The notes below the pieces were generated by a model. The model saw nothing but the letters and a program-made list of their open reading frames with translations, ran no database searches and was not told the origin of the DNA. From assembly GCA_016719885.1 (NCBI GenBank), contig JADJYF010000018.1, forward strand, positions 103,033-167,032: 64,000 nt of DNA. The letters run 5' to 3'. This document shows positions 1 through 9,569 of this stretch, piece by piece. Each line of letters opens with the position of its first letter. Positions within the stretch are counted from its first letter, which is position 1. The position numbers and the translations under genes were made by a program. This DNA comes from Pseudomonadota bacterium. GTDB taxonomy: Bacteria > Pseudomonadota > Gammaproteobacteria > Ga0077536.

Positions 1-302
1 CCCTGCGACCGCACGACCGCTACCTGTTACGCCTCGCCCCGCTCAGCGACGCGACCTGCGCCGCGCTGGCGGCTCTCGATTGCGTCGAGCGTTGCGAGCG
101 GGCCCAGGACAGCGGTGAACAGGATCTCGACCTGTCGTTGTTACGCGACGGCAATGCGCTTGACCGGGTGCTGAAGGTGGTACGCGAACAGCACGCGGTG
201 GTGGTGGACTGCGTCAAGCTCGAGCAGTCGCTCGAGGAGACGTTCCGCTCGCTGTTCGCCGAGGAAGGTCATGACGGCGCCATCACCTCCCCCGTCGCCT
301 GA
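1..302 (+). CDS. ABC transporter ATP-binding protein, C-terminal fragment
   Basis: Only the last 99 codons are in the window, reading from position 3 to a TGA at 300-302. The visible part has no Walker motifs, which would lie further upstream. It looks like the small accessory domain at the end of DrrA/CcmA-type ATPases, ending in the family-like stretch LEETFRSLFAEEG. Such ATPases energise ABC-2 permeases that export drugs, lipids or glycans. A permease of that type lies far downstream at 24.8-25.6 kb and could be its partner, but this is inference. The end overlaps the next gene by 32 nt, so the two are probably translationally coupled. The family call is moderately secure; the substrate is unknown. 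Confidence 0.6.
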   Translation, partial: LRPHDRYLLRLAPLSDATCAALAALDCVERCERAQDSGEQDLDLSLLRDGNALDRVLKVVREQHAVVVDCVKLEQSLEETFRSLFAEEGHDGAITSPVA

Positions 303-1371
303 CTGGTCGCCTGGTTCGCACCTGGCGGCGGTACTCGCGGCACTTGAATTGTCGGTGCTGCGCCAGCTCGACAGCAGCGAGGACTTCCTGACCCTGCACT
401 GCGAGCACGCCAGCGGCCAGCAGCGGGTCGTGAAGTATTGCCATAGCGGCCGCGCCGATGCGCTGCGCCGCTTGCGCAATGAAGCGCTCCTGACGCGGAG
501 CCTGAAGGTGCGGCGGCCATTGCGGGTGCTGCGCCACTGTGCCGACGGCCCCGGTTTCCTCGTCACGGAATTCGAACGCGGCGAAGCGCTCGCGCCACGC
601 CATTTGGGCGATGCGGCGCTGATGGCAAAAATCGCGGACGCGCTGGCGGTTTGGCAATCCCTGGGGGATGGCGCGCACGCGCTCGGCATCAGCGAACGCG
701 AGACCACCCGCCATTTCCTGCACAAGGTCATGCTCAAGCATTTGCTCCATTTGTGGCCGACGCACATCGGCCTGGCGCAATGCTGGAGAGCCTGGCGGCT
801 GCTATGCGCGGGGCTTGCCGACATCGAGGCGGCCAGCGTGCTTTGCCATGCGGACCTGATGCCGACCAACATGCTGCGTGATGCCACCAGTGACGACGTG
901 GTCTTCATCGACCTGGAAGGCGTCATAGCCGCCCATCATCCGCTTTACGACGTACTCAGCTTCTTCACCATCGACGCGCGCCCATTGGAGAAGTGGGACT
1001 GGCAGAGAGATTTCCTGCACCGCTACCTTGCACAGCCGCCGGCCGCGCAATTGCTCGCGCGGCAATCCGCGGGCTTTGCCCGCGCCTATCGGGCACTGCT
1101 CAGCTTCCTGCTGGTGTACCGCTACAACGAAGCGCGCATCAACCTGGGCCATGGGCGATATTTCGACGGTTTGCCCAAGCGCAGGTATGTCCTGACCAAG
1201 CTGGTACGCCTGCTCAGCGGCGCCGGCCTGTTGACGGCGTCGGCGCGGGTGGAGGGCGAATTGGCCGTTCGCAAGGCGAATCTGCACCACGCGCTCGACG
1301 ACCACGCCTTCGGCCGGCACCTGGCGCACATGCTGACAGCGTCGCCGGCAGCGCAAGGGCACGCAGCGTGA
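271..1371 (+). CDS. APH-fold (aminoglycoside phosphotransferase-like) small-molecule kinase
   Basis: The 366-aa protein has the hallmarks of the APH/choline-kinase fold. A lysine in RVVKYC (about residue 53) could bind ATP. The catalytic-loop motif HADLMPTNML carries the presumed catalytic Asp and the metal-binding Asn, and the DFG-equivalent FIDLEG follows about 20 residues later. Family members phosphorylate hydroxyl groups of sugars, choline, amino acids or antibiotics. Its position at the head of a glycan locus suggests a sugar or lipid-linked substrate rather than drug resistance. It begins inside the preceding ATPase gene and its TGA overlaps the GTG of the next gene (GTGA), so it is part of a tight operon. 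The substrate cannot be read from sequence. Confidence 0.7.
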   Translation: MTAPSPPPSPDWSPGSHLAAVLAALELSVLRQLDSSEDFLTLHCEHASGQQRVVKYCHSGRADALRRLRNEALLTRSLKVRRPLRVLRHCADGPGFLVTEFERGEALAPRHLGDAALMAKIADALAVWQSLGDGAHALGISERETTRHFLHKVMLKHLLHLWPTHIGLAQCWRAWRLLCAGLADIEAASVLCHADLMPTNMLRDATSDDVVFIDLEGVIAAHHPLYDVLSFFTIDARPLEKWDWQRDFLHRYLAQPPAAQLLARQSAGFARAYRALLSFLLVYRYNEARINLGHGRYFDGLPKRRYVLTKLVRLLSGAGLLTASARVEGELAVRKANLHHALDDHAFGRHLAHMLTASPAAQGHAA

Positions 1372-3851
1372 CCGCACGCGGCGGCCTGGCCCTGGGCTTT
1401 GCGTCGCTGACGGCGTTGGTGCTGGGCCTGTTCGGCGTTCAGTTCCTGACCTTGCCAAAGCTGCGCGACCTGGTCGTTGAGCACACCACGCGCGTGCATA
1501 TCGCAACGGCGCAGGGCTCGGCGCTGGATGTCATCAAGCAGGGTTGGCGCGATGCGCTGGGCGTCCAGGACTTGCTGTTGGTGACGGCGCTGGGCCTGCT
1601 GGCGTTGTGGATGCTGAGCAGTGAGATGCGCACGCGTCGCTACTCGAACCTGCTGGCTGCGCTGGATCTGCGCCCGCGCCTCATGCTGGCGCTGGTCGCC
1701 CTGCTGGGCGTCGGCGTCACGCGTTACTACATCAACAGCGGCGCCGTGTTCATGGGCGACGCCACCATGCATGTCGAGGTGAGCGCGGCGGTCGCCGAAC
1801 ACCTGCGCCACTGGAGTTTGCCCATCTGGTCCAACTACTGGTACGGCGGCTTCCCCCTGCTCGAGTACTACGCGCCACTGTTCTTCTACCTGAGCGGCGC
1901 GCTGAACCTCGTGCTGGGCGATATCCACAGCGCGGTCAAGACCGTGCTGTTCCTTGGTCACTTCGGTTCGATGTTGACCATGTACTGGTTCCTGTCACGC
2001 GCGGTCGAACGGCCCTCGCACGCGCTGATCGGCGCGCTGTGCTATGGCCTCGCCTTCCATCACATGCACATCATCCTGTACCGGGGCGATCTGCACATGA
2101 CGCTCGTCTACCTCATCTATCCCCTGCTGTTCCTGCATGCCGAGGACTATTTCAACGGCGCCATCGATGCGCGTCGCCTGTTCGTACGGATGGCATTGAC
2201 GAGCTTCTTCCTGATCATCGCCCATCATGCCTACGCGTTTTTCGGGCTGCTGTTTTTCGCACTCTTCGTGCTGGTACGCGGAGCGCTGGCCACGGCCCCC
2301 GCCACGGCAGCTTGGCGCCGCCTCGCGCCACCGTATCTAGGACTCGCCGGCGGCGCGCTGATGGCGACCTTCCTGCTCGTGCCGGCGGTCATGGACCAGG
2401 CCTGGGTGCGAGGCATGCCGGGCTTGCCCTTCGAGATCCTGGTGCCCACGCCGCCACGGGCAGGGTTCCTGAAGGCCATGCTGAAGTGGCAGATCGTCGG
2501 CGACCGCAAGAACATCGGTTACCTGGGCCTGTCGGTGGCCGCGTTCGCGGTGATCGGCGCCTGCCACGCGTGGCGACGCCGAGTACCGACCGCGCTCGGG
2601 CTGTTGGCGGCCGGCCTGTATGCGCTGTTCACACTGCGCTCGGGCATGCAGTACAACGTCAAGAACATGAACTTCGTGGTGTTCTACAGCGCCGCGCTGG
2701 CGGCTTTCGCGCCGGCCATGCTTGAACGCTGGCGCGCGGCCATTCCTGCGCCCGGCCGCGCGCCACGCGTGACGGTGGCGCTGATGGCGATACTGGCGCT
2801 GGATCTCGGACCGTCGACCTTCCAATACATCTATCGCGATCAAATAGACTTCAAGGAGCGCATGTACGCGCGCATACGGACCCTTGATCCGAACTATCGC
2901 ACCATCGAAAGGCAGTTGATCTTCCGCGACCCCCAAAGTCCGGAGCAGGAAAGCGCCGCGGCTTTCGACCCGCACATGCTCGGCTCGGTGATGCCGCGGG
3001 CACCGCTCGCGTCGCCGTTTGGCTGGGTGCACGAGGCGGCCGGGCTGTCGTTCGGCTACCTGGTCGAAATCGGCAAGCAGATGCACCGCGAACTGGCGCA
3101 AAACACGCTATCGGGCGCGACTCTCGACGGCCTGTTCATGAGCGGCGTCAAGTACATCACGTTTCGCGATCGCTACCAGTACTTCACGCCGCCCCTGCCG
3201 CCGTCGCCCGACTACACGCTCGACGACGGCCTGCTCGAATTGCGCCATGCGCGCCCGCTGATCGCGGCGCCGCGGCTGGTGCGCGCCGACGACATCGCCG
3301 GTTACGACCCGTCCAACGAGATCGAAACGCGCCGCTACTACGACGATCAAGCCTTCGCCTACGACAACGACGACTACGCCAAGCTGGTCACGCCCTTGCT
3401 CGACGCGATGAGCATCGACCGCCGGCACGGCACCGCCAAAGCCATTCCCGTGCTCGACCGCGAGGCGGCCACGGCAGCACCCGCCGGCGACGCCGCGCTG
3501 GACATCGAGATTCTCGACTTCAAGGTCGACATGACTCATGTCGCGCTCCGCTACCGCGCCAACATCGACAGTTTCGGCCAGCTCAGCTTCACCTATTTCC
3601 CGTTTCTCGAACTGCGTGTCGACGGGCAGCCGGTCGCATTCTCGCGCTCGGCGTTCAATCTCATCGTGCTGGCGCTGCCCGCCGGTGAGCACCTCGTCAC
3701 ACTCGACGCGCGCGCCTCGCCGCTGCGGCGCAACGCATTCTTGATTACACTCGCAGCCACGCTGCTGGTGCTGCTGACGCCGGCGCGCATGCTTAACGGG
3801 CTCGCGGTCGGCGGCGCACGTAAGCCGGGCTTTTCCCGAGGACTTTCCTGA
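1368..3851 (+). CDS. Large polytopic membrane protein, PTPS-related/YfhO-like glycosyltransferase
   Basis: The product is about 827 aa if it starts at the GTG at 1368, which overlaps the previous stop codon. The open frame extends further upstream but only as antisense-like low-complexity coding, so that extension is rejected. The N-terminal two thirds carry about a dozen hydrophobic segments. After the first few there is an acidic periplasmic loop, MGDATMHVEVS near residue 128, followed by a WSNYWYGGFPLLEYYAP-type motif. Both are characteristic of the 6-pyruvoyl-tetrahydropterin-synthase-related membrane family and of GT-C-like enzymes. A soluble domain (about 560-790) and one last membrane helix follow. 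It probably transfers a lipid-linked sugar on the periplasmic face. It overlaps the GT9 gene by one base (TGATG). Confidence 0.65.
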   Translation: MTARGGLALGFASLTALVLGLFGVQFLTLPKLRDLVVEHTTRVHIATAQGSALDVIKQGWRDALGVQDLLLVTALGLLALWMLSSEMRTRRYSNLLAALDLRPRLMLALVALLGVGVTRYYINSGAVFMGDATMHVEVSAAVAEHLRHWSLPIWSNYWYGGFPLLEYYAPLFFYLSGALNLVLGDIHSAVKTVLFLGHFGSMLTMYWFLSRAVERPSHALIGALCYGLAFHHMHIILYRGDLHMTLVYLIYPLLFLHAEDYFNGAIDARRLFVRMALTSFFLIIAHHAYAFFGLLFFALFVLVRGALATAPATAAWRRLAPPYLGLAGGALMATFLLVPAVMDQAWVRGMPGLPFEILVPTPPRAGFLKAMLKWQIVGDRKNIGYLGLSVAAFAVIGACHAWRRRVPTALGLLAAGLYALFTLRSGMQYNVKNMNFVVFYSAALAAFAPAMLERWRAAIPAPGRAPRVTVALMAILALDLGPSTFQYIYRDQIDFKERMYARIRTLDPNYRTIERQLIFRDPQSPEQESAAAFDPHMLGSVMPRAPLASPFGWVHEAAGLSFGYLVEIGKQMHRELAQNTLSGATLDGLFMSGVKYITFRDRYQYFTPPLPPSPDYTLDDGLLELRHARPLIAAPRLVRADDIAGYDPSNEIETRRYYDDQAFAYDNDDYAKLVTPLLDAMSIDRRHGTAKAIPVLDREAATAAPAGDAALDIEILDFKVDMTHVALRYRANIDSFGQLSFTYFPFLELRVDGQPVAFSRSAFNLIVLALPAGEHLVTLDARASPLRRNAFLITLAATLLVLLTPARMLNGLAVGGARKPGFSRGLS

Positions 3852-5086
3852 TGATGAATCCGGGCGTGATGCGCGCAGTGGATTACTGGGTCGGCGTGCC
3901 GGCCTGTTTCCTGTTGACCTGCGTGCGGCGAGCAGCCAGGCGCATCCGCGGCCAGCGGCCGGCAGCGCACGACAAGCCGCGCAATATCGTCGTCATCGAG
4001 CTGGTGGAAATGGGCGTGCTGGTGATTGCCTACCCGGCGCTGCGCAAACTCCGGGAGCTTTACCCCGAGGCCCGCATCCATTTCCTGGCATTCAAGCAGA
4101 TCCGTCCCAGTATCGAGATGCTCGACATCCTCGCGCCCGAGGATATTCTCACCATCGACAACGGCTCGTTATGGACACTGCTGCGCGACACCCTGAAGTT
4201 CCTGTGGACCGCACGCCGGCGTCGCATCGACACCGTCATCAACCTCGAAACATTCGTGCGCTACAGCTCGATCATGAGCTTCCTGTCGGGCGCCGTGCGA
4301 CGCGTCGGCTTCCACCGCTTCAACCAGGAAGGCGTCTACACGGGCGATCTGCTGACCCACGACGTGGCCTACAACTCGCACATCCATAGCGCTCACACCT
4401 TCCTCGACCTGGTGTATGCGCTGGGCGAACCGCCCGGCCAGGTTCCACGCGTCAAGCGCTCCTACGCCGACGATGACCTCAGCGTGCCGCAGATAGTCAC
4501 GGACGAGGCGACCGCCGGCGCGCTGTGGAACAAGCTCGCCACCTACAACCCGGCCCTGGTGCCGGGATCGCGCCTGGTGATCGTCAATCCCAATGCCAGC
4601 GAATTGTTCCTGTTGCGCAAGCTGCCGCTCGAGAACTATGCCGAACTGGTGAGGCGGCTGCTGTCCGATCCCGACGTGTTCGTCGCCATCACCGGCGTGG
4701 CGCGCGAGAAGCCCGACGCCGACTACATTTGCCGCGCGGTCGGCGACCCGCGCGCCATCGACCTCACCGGCGCGACCGGCCTGATGGAACTGCTGCATCT
4801 GTTCAATCTCGCCGAGATGGTCATCACCAACGACTCCGGGCCGGCTCATTTTGCCTGCCTTACGCGCACCCATATCGTGGTGTTCTTCGGGCCCGAACTG
4901 CCGGAGCGCTTCAGACCGCTGTCGCCTCGCTGCGATGTCATCTACGCGGGCTACTCCTGCAGTCCCTGTGTCAGTCCCTTCAACCAGCGCTTGACGCCGT
5001 GCAACGACAACCTGTGCCTGAAGAGCCTGTCGGTCGAACGCATCTATGGCGTGGTGCGGCGGCGCCTGTACGGCGCGAGCGCTTGA
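3851..5086 (+). CDS. Glycosyltransferase family 9 (heptosyltransferase-like)
   Basis: The 411-aa soluble protein resembles the ADP-heptose:LPS heptosyltransferase family. Its N-terminal Rossmann half contains NIVVIELVEMGVLVIAYP, which is degenerate compared with the usual GDxLLxTP signature. Its C-terminal half has the donor-binding region, with NDSGPAHFACL followed by VVFFGPELPERFRP. A cysteine-rich insert near the end (CSPCVSPF...CNDNLCL) is typical of one GT9 subgroup found in exopolysaccharide loci. The ATG at 3851 overlaps the preceding stop. A heptose-nucleotide cassette lies 50 kb downstream, but whether this enzyme uses heptose is not known. Confidence 0.75.
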   Translation: MMNPGVMRAVDYWVGVPACFLLTCVRRAARRIRGQRPAAHDKPRNIVVIELVEMGVLVIAYPALRKLRELYPEARIHFLAFKQIRPSIEMLDILAPEDILTIDNGSLWTLLRDTLKFLWTARRRRIDTVINLETFVRYSSIMSFLSGAVRRVGFHRFNQEGVYTGDLLTHDVAYNSHIHSAHTFLDLVYALGEPPGQVPRVKRSYADDDLSVPQIVTDEATAGALWNKLATYNPALVPGSRLVIVNPNASELFLLRKLPLENYAELVRRLLSDPDVFVAITGVAREKPDADYICRAVGDPRAIDLTGATGLMELLHLFNLAEMVITNDSGPAHFACLTRTHIVVFFGPELPERFRPLSPRCDVIYAGYSCSPCVSPFNQRLTPCNDNLCLKSLSVERIYGVVRRRLYGASA

Positions 5087-5093
5087 GCGACGC

Positions 5094-5540
5094 ATGAACG
5101 GCGAACCAGGGCAGACCGGCTTGCTGGCACGCCTGCCGCTCGCCGCACGTGGCCGCAACCTCGCAGAATTTCTCAAGTTCTGTGCGGTCGGCGGCTCTGG
5201 TGTCGGCGTCAACCTCGGCATCTACGCGCTCTTGACTCGCACCATGGACTTTTCACCGGCGCTCGCCTCGCCGCTCGCCATCGAGATCTCGCTGCTCACC
5301 AATTTCCTGCTCAACGAGCATTGGACCTTCAGCGCCCGCACCATGCGCTCGGCGCGCCTGGCGCGGCTGGGTACTTACCACGCGGTGTGCCTGGTGGGCG
5401 GCGCCATCAACTACGGTGTGCTGCTGTTGCTGGTCAGGTACGGCTGGTGGGATATCTACGCCAATCTCGCCGGCATCGCGCTCGGCACCGGCGCCAAGTT
5501 CCTGGCCAGCGCCCGTTGGACCTGGCGCGAACATCCGTGA
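5094..5540 (+). CDS. GtrA family membrane protein
   Basis: This is a 148-aa protein with four predicted membrane helices and the typical GtrA opening FLKFCAVGGSGVGVNLGIY. It also has the conserved FLLNEHWTF motif between helices two and three. GtrA-like proteins are thought to flip or present bactoprenol-linked sugars for glycan modification, usually beside a GT2 or GT-C glycosyltransferase. The start is the ATG at 5094, eight bases after the GT9 stop. A longer reading from 5046 overlaps GT9 and adds no family-like sequence. It belongs to the same operon as the surrounding genes. Confidence 0.8.
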   Translation: MNGEPGQTGLLARLPLAARGRNLAEFLKFCAVGGSGVGVNLGIYALLTRTMDFSPALASPLAIEISLLTNFLLNEHWTFSARTMRSARLARLGTYHAVCLVGGAINYGVLLLLVRYGWWDIYANLAGIALGTGAKFLASARWTWREHP

Positions 5541-5574
5541 CCCGTCGGTCGCTGACCACGGTGGGCCCTGGGCG

Positions 5575-7110
5575 ATGAACCCGGCCACGCCCACCGGGGC
5601 GGACGGGCATCTGGCCGTCGCAGGCGACGCGCTCGGACCACGTCTGGCGAATTCCATCGTGGTGCTGTGCGGGCTCGCGGTGGCGCTTGCCGCTGTCTAC
5701 GATCAGTGGCTGTATTTCTCGCTCGGCGCGGCCGGCATCATGTTCGCGGTGGCCGCGTTTCAACAGCCCTATATCGGGCTGCTGTGTTGGATGTTCGCGT
5801 TCCCGATCCTCGATCCCTACCTGCGCCTGGACCTGCCGGCCGGCATCCCCGATGTCACGCTCAACCGGATCGCCGTCGCGCTGATGGCGGTGCCGATGAT
5901 GGTCGCGGTGATGCTGCGCCGTCGGCGCCTGCTGGCGATTGGCCCGACCGAAGGCAGGATGCTGTTGTTGTGCGGCATCATGCTGGGGGATATCTACATC
6001 CGCAGCGAGAGCAGCGGCGAAGACGTGCTGCTGTTCTTCGACGAGTACGCGACGCCATTCCTGCTGTTCTTCGTCTTCAAGAACATGGTGGCGAGCGGCA
6101 CCGATGTACGCAAAGCCCTGCTCGCACTGGCGCTGTCGTGCGTCTATCTCGCGCCCTTCGGCGCCTTCCAGTTTCTTTTCCACAGCGATCCGCCGGGCTG
6201 GATCGGACCGCCTGACACCGTCCATTCACTGGTCGAAGAGCAGGGTCGCGCGCGCGGCCCTTTCACGGATTCGGTGTCGTACGGTGCACTGGGTAACGTG
6301 GTGTTCCTGTCATGCATATTCCTGTTCGCATGGAGCCGCGCCATGTCCAGCCGCCTGTTCTACGGCGCGCTGTTGGTCGGCACCGGCAGCATTGTCTTTT
6401 TGTGCATGACGCGCTCGGTGTGGCTTGGCCTGTTGGTGGCGCTACTGCTGGCCGCCTACCATGAACGTCGCCTGCGCCGCGTCGTGCTGGCGCTGCTGCT
6501 CAGCGGCGCGATCGGCGTGGCCGGCTTCCTGGCGATATCGAACGAAGGTGCCGAATCGGTCACGGAGCGCGCCGGCGACTACGAGACGGTCTACATCCGG
6601 CTGGCGCTGTACAACGCGGCCGTGACCATGGCGGTGCAACAGCCGTTCATCGGCTACGGCAGGCATGCGACCGAGCTGTTTCAGAAGCACCGCGCCAAGT
6701 ACGTATCCGACTTCTTCGGCATCGGCGCGGAATGGGGCATCCTGGCGGGACCGCCGCACAACGCGGTGATCTCGATGACCTTGATGTACGGCGTGTTCGG
6801 CGCGGCTGTCTATATTTCGATATTCGTCAGCCTGATCCGATCATTTCTCGCGTTGCGGCGTGCCAAGGGCGCGCTGCCGTTACCGCCCACGGCTTATGGC
6901 ACGTTCATGCTCGCCATGTCGGTGATCTACATTTCCATCGGCATGTTCACCGACGTCATGGCCTTTCCGTTTTTCAGCAATCTGTATTTCACCCTGGCGG
7001 GCGGCGCGCAGGGACTGCGTATTTACCTGGCCCGCCAGGCAGCGACGCGTGCCGTGCCGACGGCCGACCAGCAAGCCACACCGGCGAGCGCGATTACGCG
7101 CGCGGTTTGA
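5575..7110 (+). CDS. O-antigen ligase/polymerase-like (Wzy/WaaL family) membrane protein
   Basis: The 511-aa polytopic protein has about eleven hydrophobic segments. One larger periplasmic loop contains IGYGRHATELFQKHRAKYV, and a further segment has PPHNAVISMTLMYGVFG. This matches the Wzy_C/O-antigen ligase domain, where the H-N pair in the PPHN motif is conserved. Such proteins polymerise lipid-linked repeat units or ligate glycans to lipid A or protein. The ATG at 5575 is the first start that leaves out a basic, low-complexity leader. The gene ends the first operon and converges on the deacetylase gene with 41 bases between stops. Ligase and polymerase cannot be separated from sequence alone. 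Confidence 0.75.
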   Translation: MNPATPTGADGHLAVAGDALGPRLANSIVVLCGLAVALAAVYDQWLYFSLGAAGIMFAVAAFQQPYIGLLCWMFAFPILDPYLRLDLPAGIPDVTLNRIAVALMAVPMMVAVMLRRRRLLAIGPTEGRMLLLCGIMLGDIYIRSESSGEDVLLFFDEYATPFLLFFVFKNMVASGTDVRKALLALALSCVYLAPFGAFQFLFHSDPPGWIGPPDTVHSLVEEQGRARGPFTDSVSYGALGNVVFLSCIFLFAWSRAMSSRLFYGALLVGTGSIVFLCMTRSVWLGLLVALLLAAYHERRLRRVVLALLLSGAIGVAGFLAISNEGAESVTERAGDYETVYIRLALYNAAVTMAVQQPFIGYGRHATELFQKHRAKYVSDFFGIGAEWGILAGPPHNAVISMTLMYGVFGAAVYISIFVSLIRSFLALRRAKGALPLPPTAYGTFMLAMSVIYISIGMFTDVMAFPFFSNLYFTLAGGAQGLRIYLARQAATRAVPTADQQATPASAITRAV

Positions 7111-7116
7111 AGTCGC

Positions 7117-7140
7117 GCCAGGTGACACACCGCGCCTGGC
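7117..7140. terminator. Possible weak hairpin between convergent genes
   Basis: GCCAGG (7117-7122) can pair with CCTGGC (7135-7140) around a 12-nt loop in the 41-nt space between the two convergent stop codons. No T-run follows on either strand. A role as a bidirectional terminator is only a guess from position. Confidence 0.22.
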
Positions 7141-7151
7141 AGACCTGTCGC

Positions 7152-8339
7152 TTACTCGCCGAGGCGCTCCAGCGCCCGTCCAAGCAGCATCAGGCGCCGC
7201 GTGATGGGCGCCAGCGGATAGGCCATGCGACGGCCGCTTCGATAATTGATCATGCCGACGAAATTTGCGTAAACCAGCGGCATGCGCAACACACCGGTGT
7301 AATCCTGCTCGAAGACCAGGCGACGCAACTCGGTCGGGTCGTCGCCGTAACGGTTGGTGACCTTGGCGACGTTGACGGTGGCGCGATAGCCGCAGTCCAG
7401 GGCCATGCGTTGTAATTCGGGCGAATAGTCACCGCACGGCCAGCACAACAGTTCGACCGGTTTGCCGAGACGCTCTTCGATGATGCGTTTGCTGCCGCGC
7501 AACTCGTCTTCGATGCGCGCGCGATACTGAGCGGGCGACTCCAGGTAGCCCGCGTCGCCGTGTGCGCGCCGCCGTGCCGCGACCACCCCATGCAGCGCCG
7601 CGCGCCAGCCGGGATGGCGAAAGAAGTCCGGCCCGCCGTTGTCGGCGACGTGCCGCACACAGGCCTCGGCGATGGCCGGGTCTTCGAAATAGCGCGGCCC
7701 CAGCAAGGTCTGCTGGTGGCGGTAGACCGGCCGACCGAGCGGGATCTGCGCGCGAAAATCCATGTTCAACCAGTCGTATTTCTGCTCGGGATGGCTATGC
7801 CACGCGAGCCAGTAATGTTCGCCGCGCGGGTGATGAAAATCCTCCACGCGGGCGTCGCTGAAGTACCAGTTGTGGGTAAGGGTGTGTGACTGCACGTCGA
7901 CCACCCCACTGTCCTGCATGCGCTTAAGTTCGGTCCAGGACACGTGCCCCCAGTACGGCAGCTCGGCAGGCGCATGGCGTGCTTCCCGGACGTCATCCAG
8001 GGTCGGCCGGCAGATGTCACGCGGGTCGATGAAATCCGTGGTGACGAACAGCGTCGCCTTCATCCCGTAGCGCTTCAGGATCGGATAGGCGTGCACCCAG
8101 TTATCGAGATAGCCGTCGTCGAAGGTGATGCCGACGGCCTTGGGCGGCAGCGGGTGTCCGTGCTCGAGATGAGCCTGGATTTCCCGCAGGTCCACTGCCC
8201 TGAAATCGTTGCGCCGCAGATAGGCCATTTGCCGTTCGAACAGCGCTATCGGCACCGACAGGCGATGCAGGGCGTGCCGATGCGGATTGGCGATGCTGTG
8301 GTACACGATGATCGGTACCTGCTGCGATACGGACTTCAC
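7152..8339 (-). CDS. Polysaccharide deacetylase (NodB fold, CE4-like)
   Basis: The 395-aa protein has the NodB signature. It includes ITFDDGYLDNW, whose first Asp acts as base and second binds metal, with KATLFVTTDFIDP next. The metal-binding histidine motif is SHTLTH. CE4 enzymes remove N- or O-acetyl groups from glycans. The size and the IIVYHSIANPH opening resemble the larger members found in exopolysaccharide operons. No signal peptide is visible, so it may act in the cytoplasm or be exported by another route. The ATG overlaps the stop of the upstream glycosyltransferase by 4 nt (ATGA), which implies coupled translation. Confidence 0.8.
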   Translation of the reverse strand: MKSVSQQVPIIVYHSIANPHRHALHRLSVPIALFERQMAYLRRNDFRAVDLREIQAHLEHGHPLPPKAVGITFDDGYLDNWVHAYPILKRYGMKATLFVTTDFIDPRDICRPTLDDVREARHAPAELPYWGHVSWTELKRMQDSGVVDVQSHTLTHNWYFSDARVEDFHHPRGEHYWLAWHSHPEQKYDWLNMDFRAQIPLGRPVYRHQQTLLGPRYFEDPAIAEACVRHVADNGGPDFFRHPGWRAALHGVVAARRRAHGDAGYLESPAQYRARIEDELRGSKRIIEERLGKPVELLCWPCGDYSPELQRMALDCGYRATVNVAKVTNRYGDDPTELRRLVFEQDYTGVLRMPLVYANFVGMINYRSGRRMAYPLAPITRRLMLLGRALERLGE

Positions 8340-9547
8340 CCTTTGCTGGCTCCGCGGCTATGGTGCGCCCCGGCGGTGTCGCGCAGGACGTCGGTATAAA
8401 GTGCCGCCATGGCGCGCACCACGGCACGGATATCGTAACGCGCGCACACCGCCGCGCGTGCCGCGTGCGCCAGTTGCCGCGCAAGCTCGTGGTCGTCCAT
8501 GACCCGCGCCAGTGCTTCGGCCAATGCAGGCGGGTTCGCATAGGGCACCAGCAAGGCGGTCGCGCCATCCACGACCACGTCGACGATGCCCGGCACGGCG
8601 GTCGCGACCACCGGGCGGCAGGCCGCCATCGCTTCGAGCAAGGCCAGTGGCACGCCCTCCGACGCTGACACCAGTGCGAAGACCTCGGCCAGCGCAAGAT
8701 GCTCGGCGATGTCGGTGCGCGTGCCCAGCATGAGCACCGCACCGTGCAGCCCGAGGCGCTCGATCAGCGCGGCCAGTGGCTCGCGCTCGACGCCGTCGCC
8801 GATGATCAACAGGGTTGCCGTCGGGCAGCGCATGCGCAGCGCCGGCATCGCCGTCACCAGGTCGCGTTGCCCCTTGTCCCTGACCAGGCGTCCGACCGTG
8901 ACGATGATGCGCGCGTCGTCGTCCAGACCGAGCGCGCGACGCAGTGCGAGCGCGCCGCGCGCCGCCTCTTCGCCACCGTAGACCTCGGTGTCGATGCCGT
9001 TGCCGAGCACCTGGATTCGCGCGGCGGCAAAGCCCAGTTCGTCGCGCAACACTCCCAGCACTTGTGGCGACACCGCGATGCTGCAGGCCGCGCGCGCCGC
9101 GATGAAGCGATACAGGCGGCGGCGCAGCGCGTTGCGCGGGTCGATGCGGGCGCGCCCACGCGGCAGCAATCCCAGCCCATGGAAACTCGCGATCACGGGC
9201 ACGCCGCAGCGCTGCCCCGCCACCAAGCCCAGCATCACCGCGTCCGCCATGTGGGCGTGCATGAGGTCGATGCGTTGCTCGTGCAGCAGTTCACTCAACC
9301 AGCGCACGATGCGCCACACATCGTGCACGAACCACGGCAACCACAGCATGCCGTGGCGACGCATGCCGAGGCAGAGGACCGTGCTCCCGGCGCGCTCCAG
9401 TTCCCCGCGTAATGGCCCGTCGCGCAGACAGCACACCACGACGTGAATGCCGTGCGCCGGCAGGTTCCTCGCCAGGTCGAGCACCGTGCGCTCGGCGCCG
9501 CCGATCTCCAGCGATTCGATGAAATGCATGACACGCAGGCCGCTCAT
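8336..9547 (-). CDS. Glycosyltransferase family 4
   Basis: The 403-aa GT-B protein begins with RVMHFIESLEIGGAERTVLD, including the GGAE glycine motif of GT4 enzymes. The C-terminal donor domain has IIVTVGRLVRDKGQRDLV, LIIGDGVEREPLA and the E-x7-E region VSASEGVPLALLEAMA. It should be a cytoplasmic, retaining transferase that uses a nucleotide sugar. The start is the ATG at 9547, because the 47 residues upstream in frame are arginine-rich and unlike the family. A purine-rich gagggg lies about 15 bases before it. It sits between the beta-helix lyase (22-nt gap) and the deacetylase on one minus-strand operon. Confidence 0.8.
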   Translation of the reverse strand: MSGLRVMHFIESLEIGGAERTVLDLARNLPAHGIHVVVCCLRDGPLRGELERAGSTVLCLGMRRHGMLWLPWFVHDVWRIVRWLSELLHEQRIDLMHAHMADAVMLGLVAGQRCGVPVIASFHGLGLLPRGRARIDPRNALRRRLYRFIAARAACSIAVSPQVLGVLRDELGFAAARIQVLGNGIDTEVYGGEEAARGALALRRALGLDDDARIIVTVGRLVRDKGQRDLVTAMPALRMRCPTATLLIIGDGVEREPLAALIERLGLHGAVLMLGTRTDIAEHLALAEVFALVSASEGVPLALLEAMAACRPVVATAVPGIVDVVVDGATALLVPYANPPALAEALARVMDDHELARQLAHAARAAVCARYDIRAVVRAMAALYTDVLRDTAGAHHSRGASKG

Positions 9548-9569
9548 GGCGTTGGCGGGGCCCCCTCGG

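Noticed and set aside
993..1367. N-terminal extension of the PTPS-related membrane protein
   Set aside because: It overlaps most of the 3' third of the kinase gene in another frame and has shadow-type composition; the GTG at 1368 overlapping the stop is the natural start.
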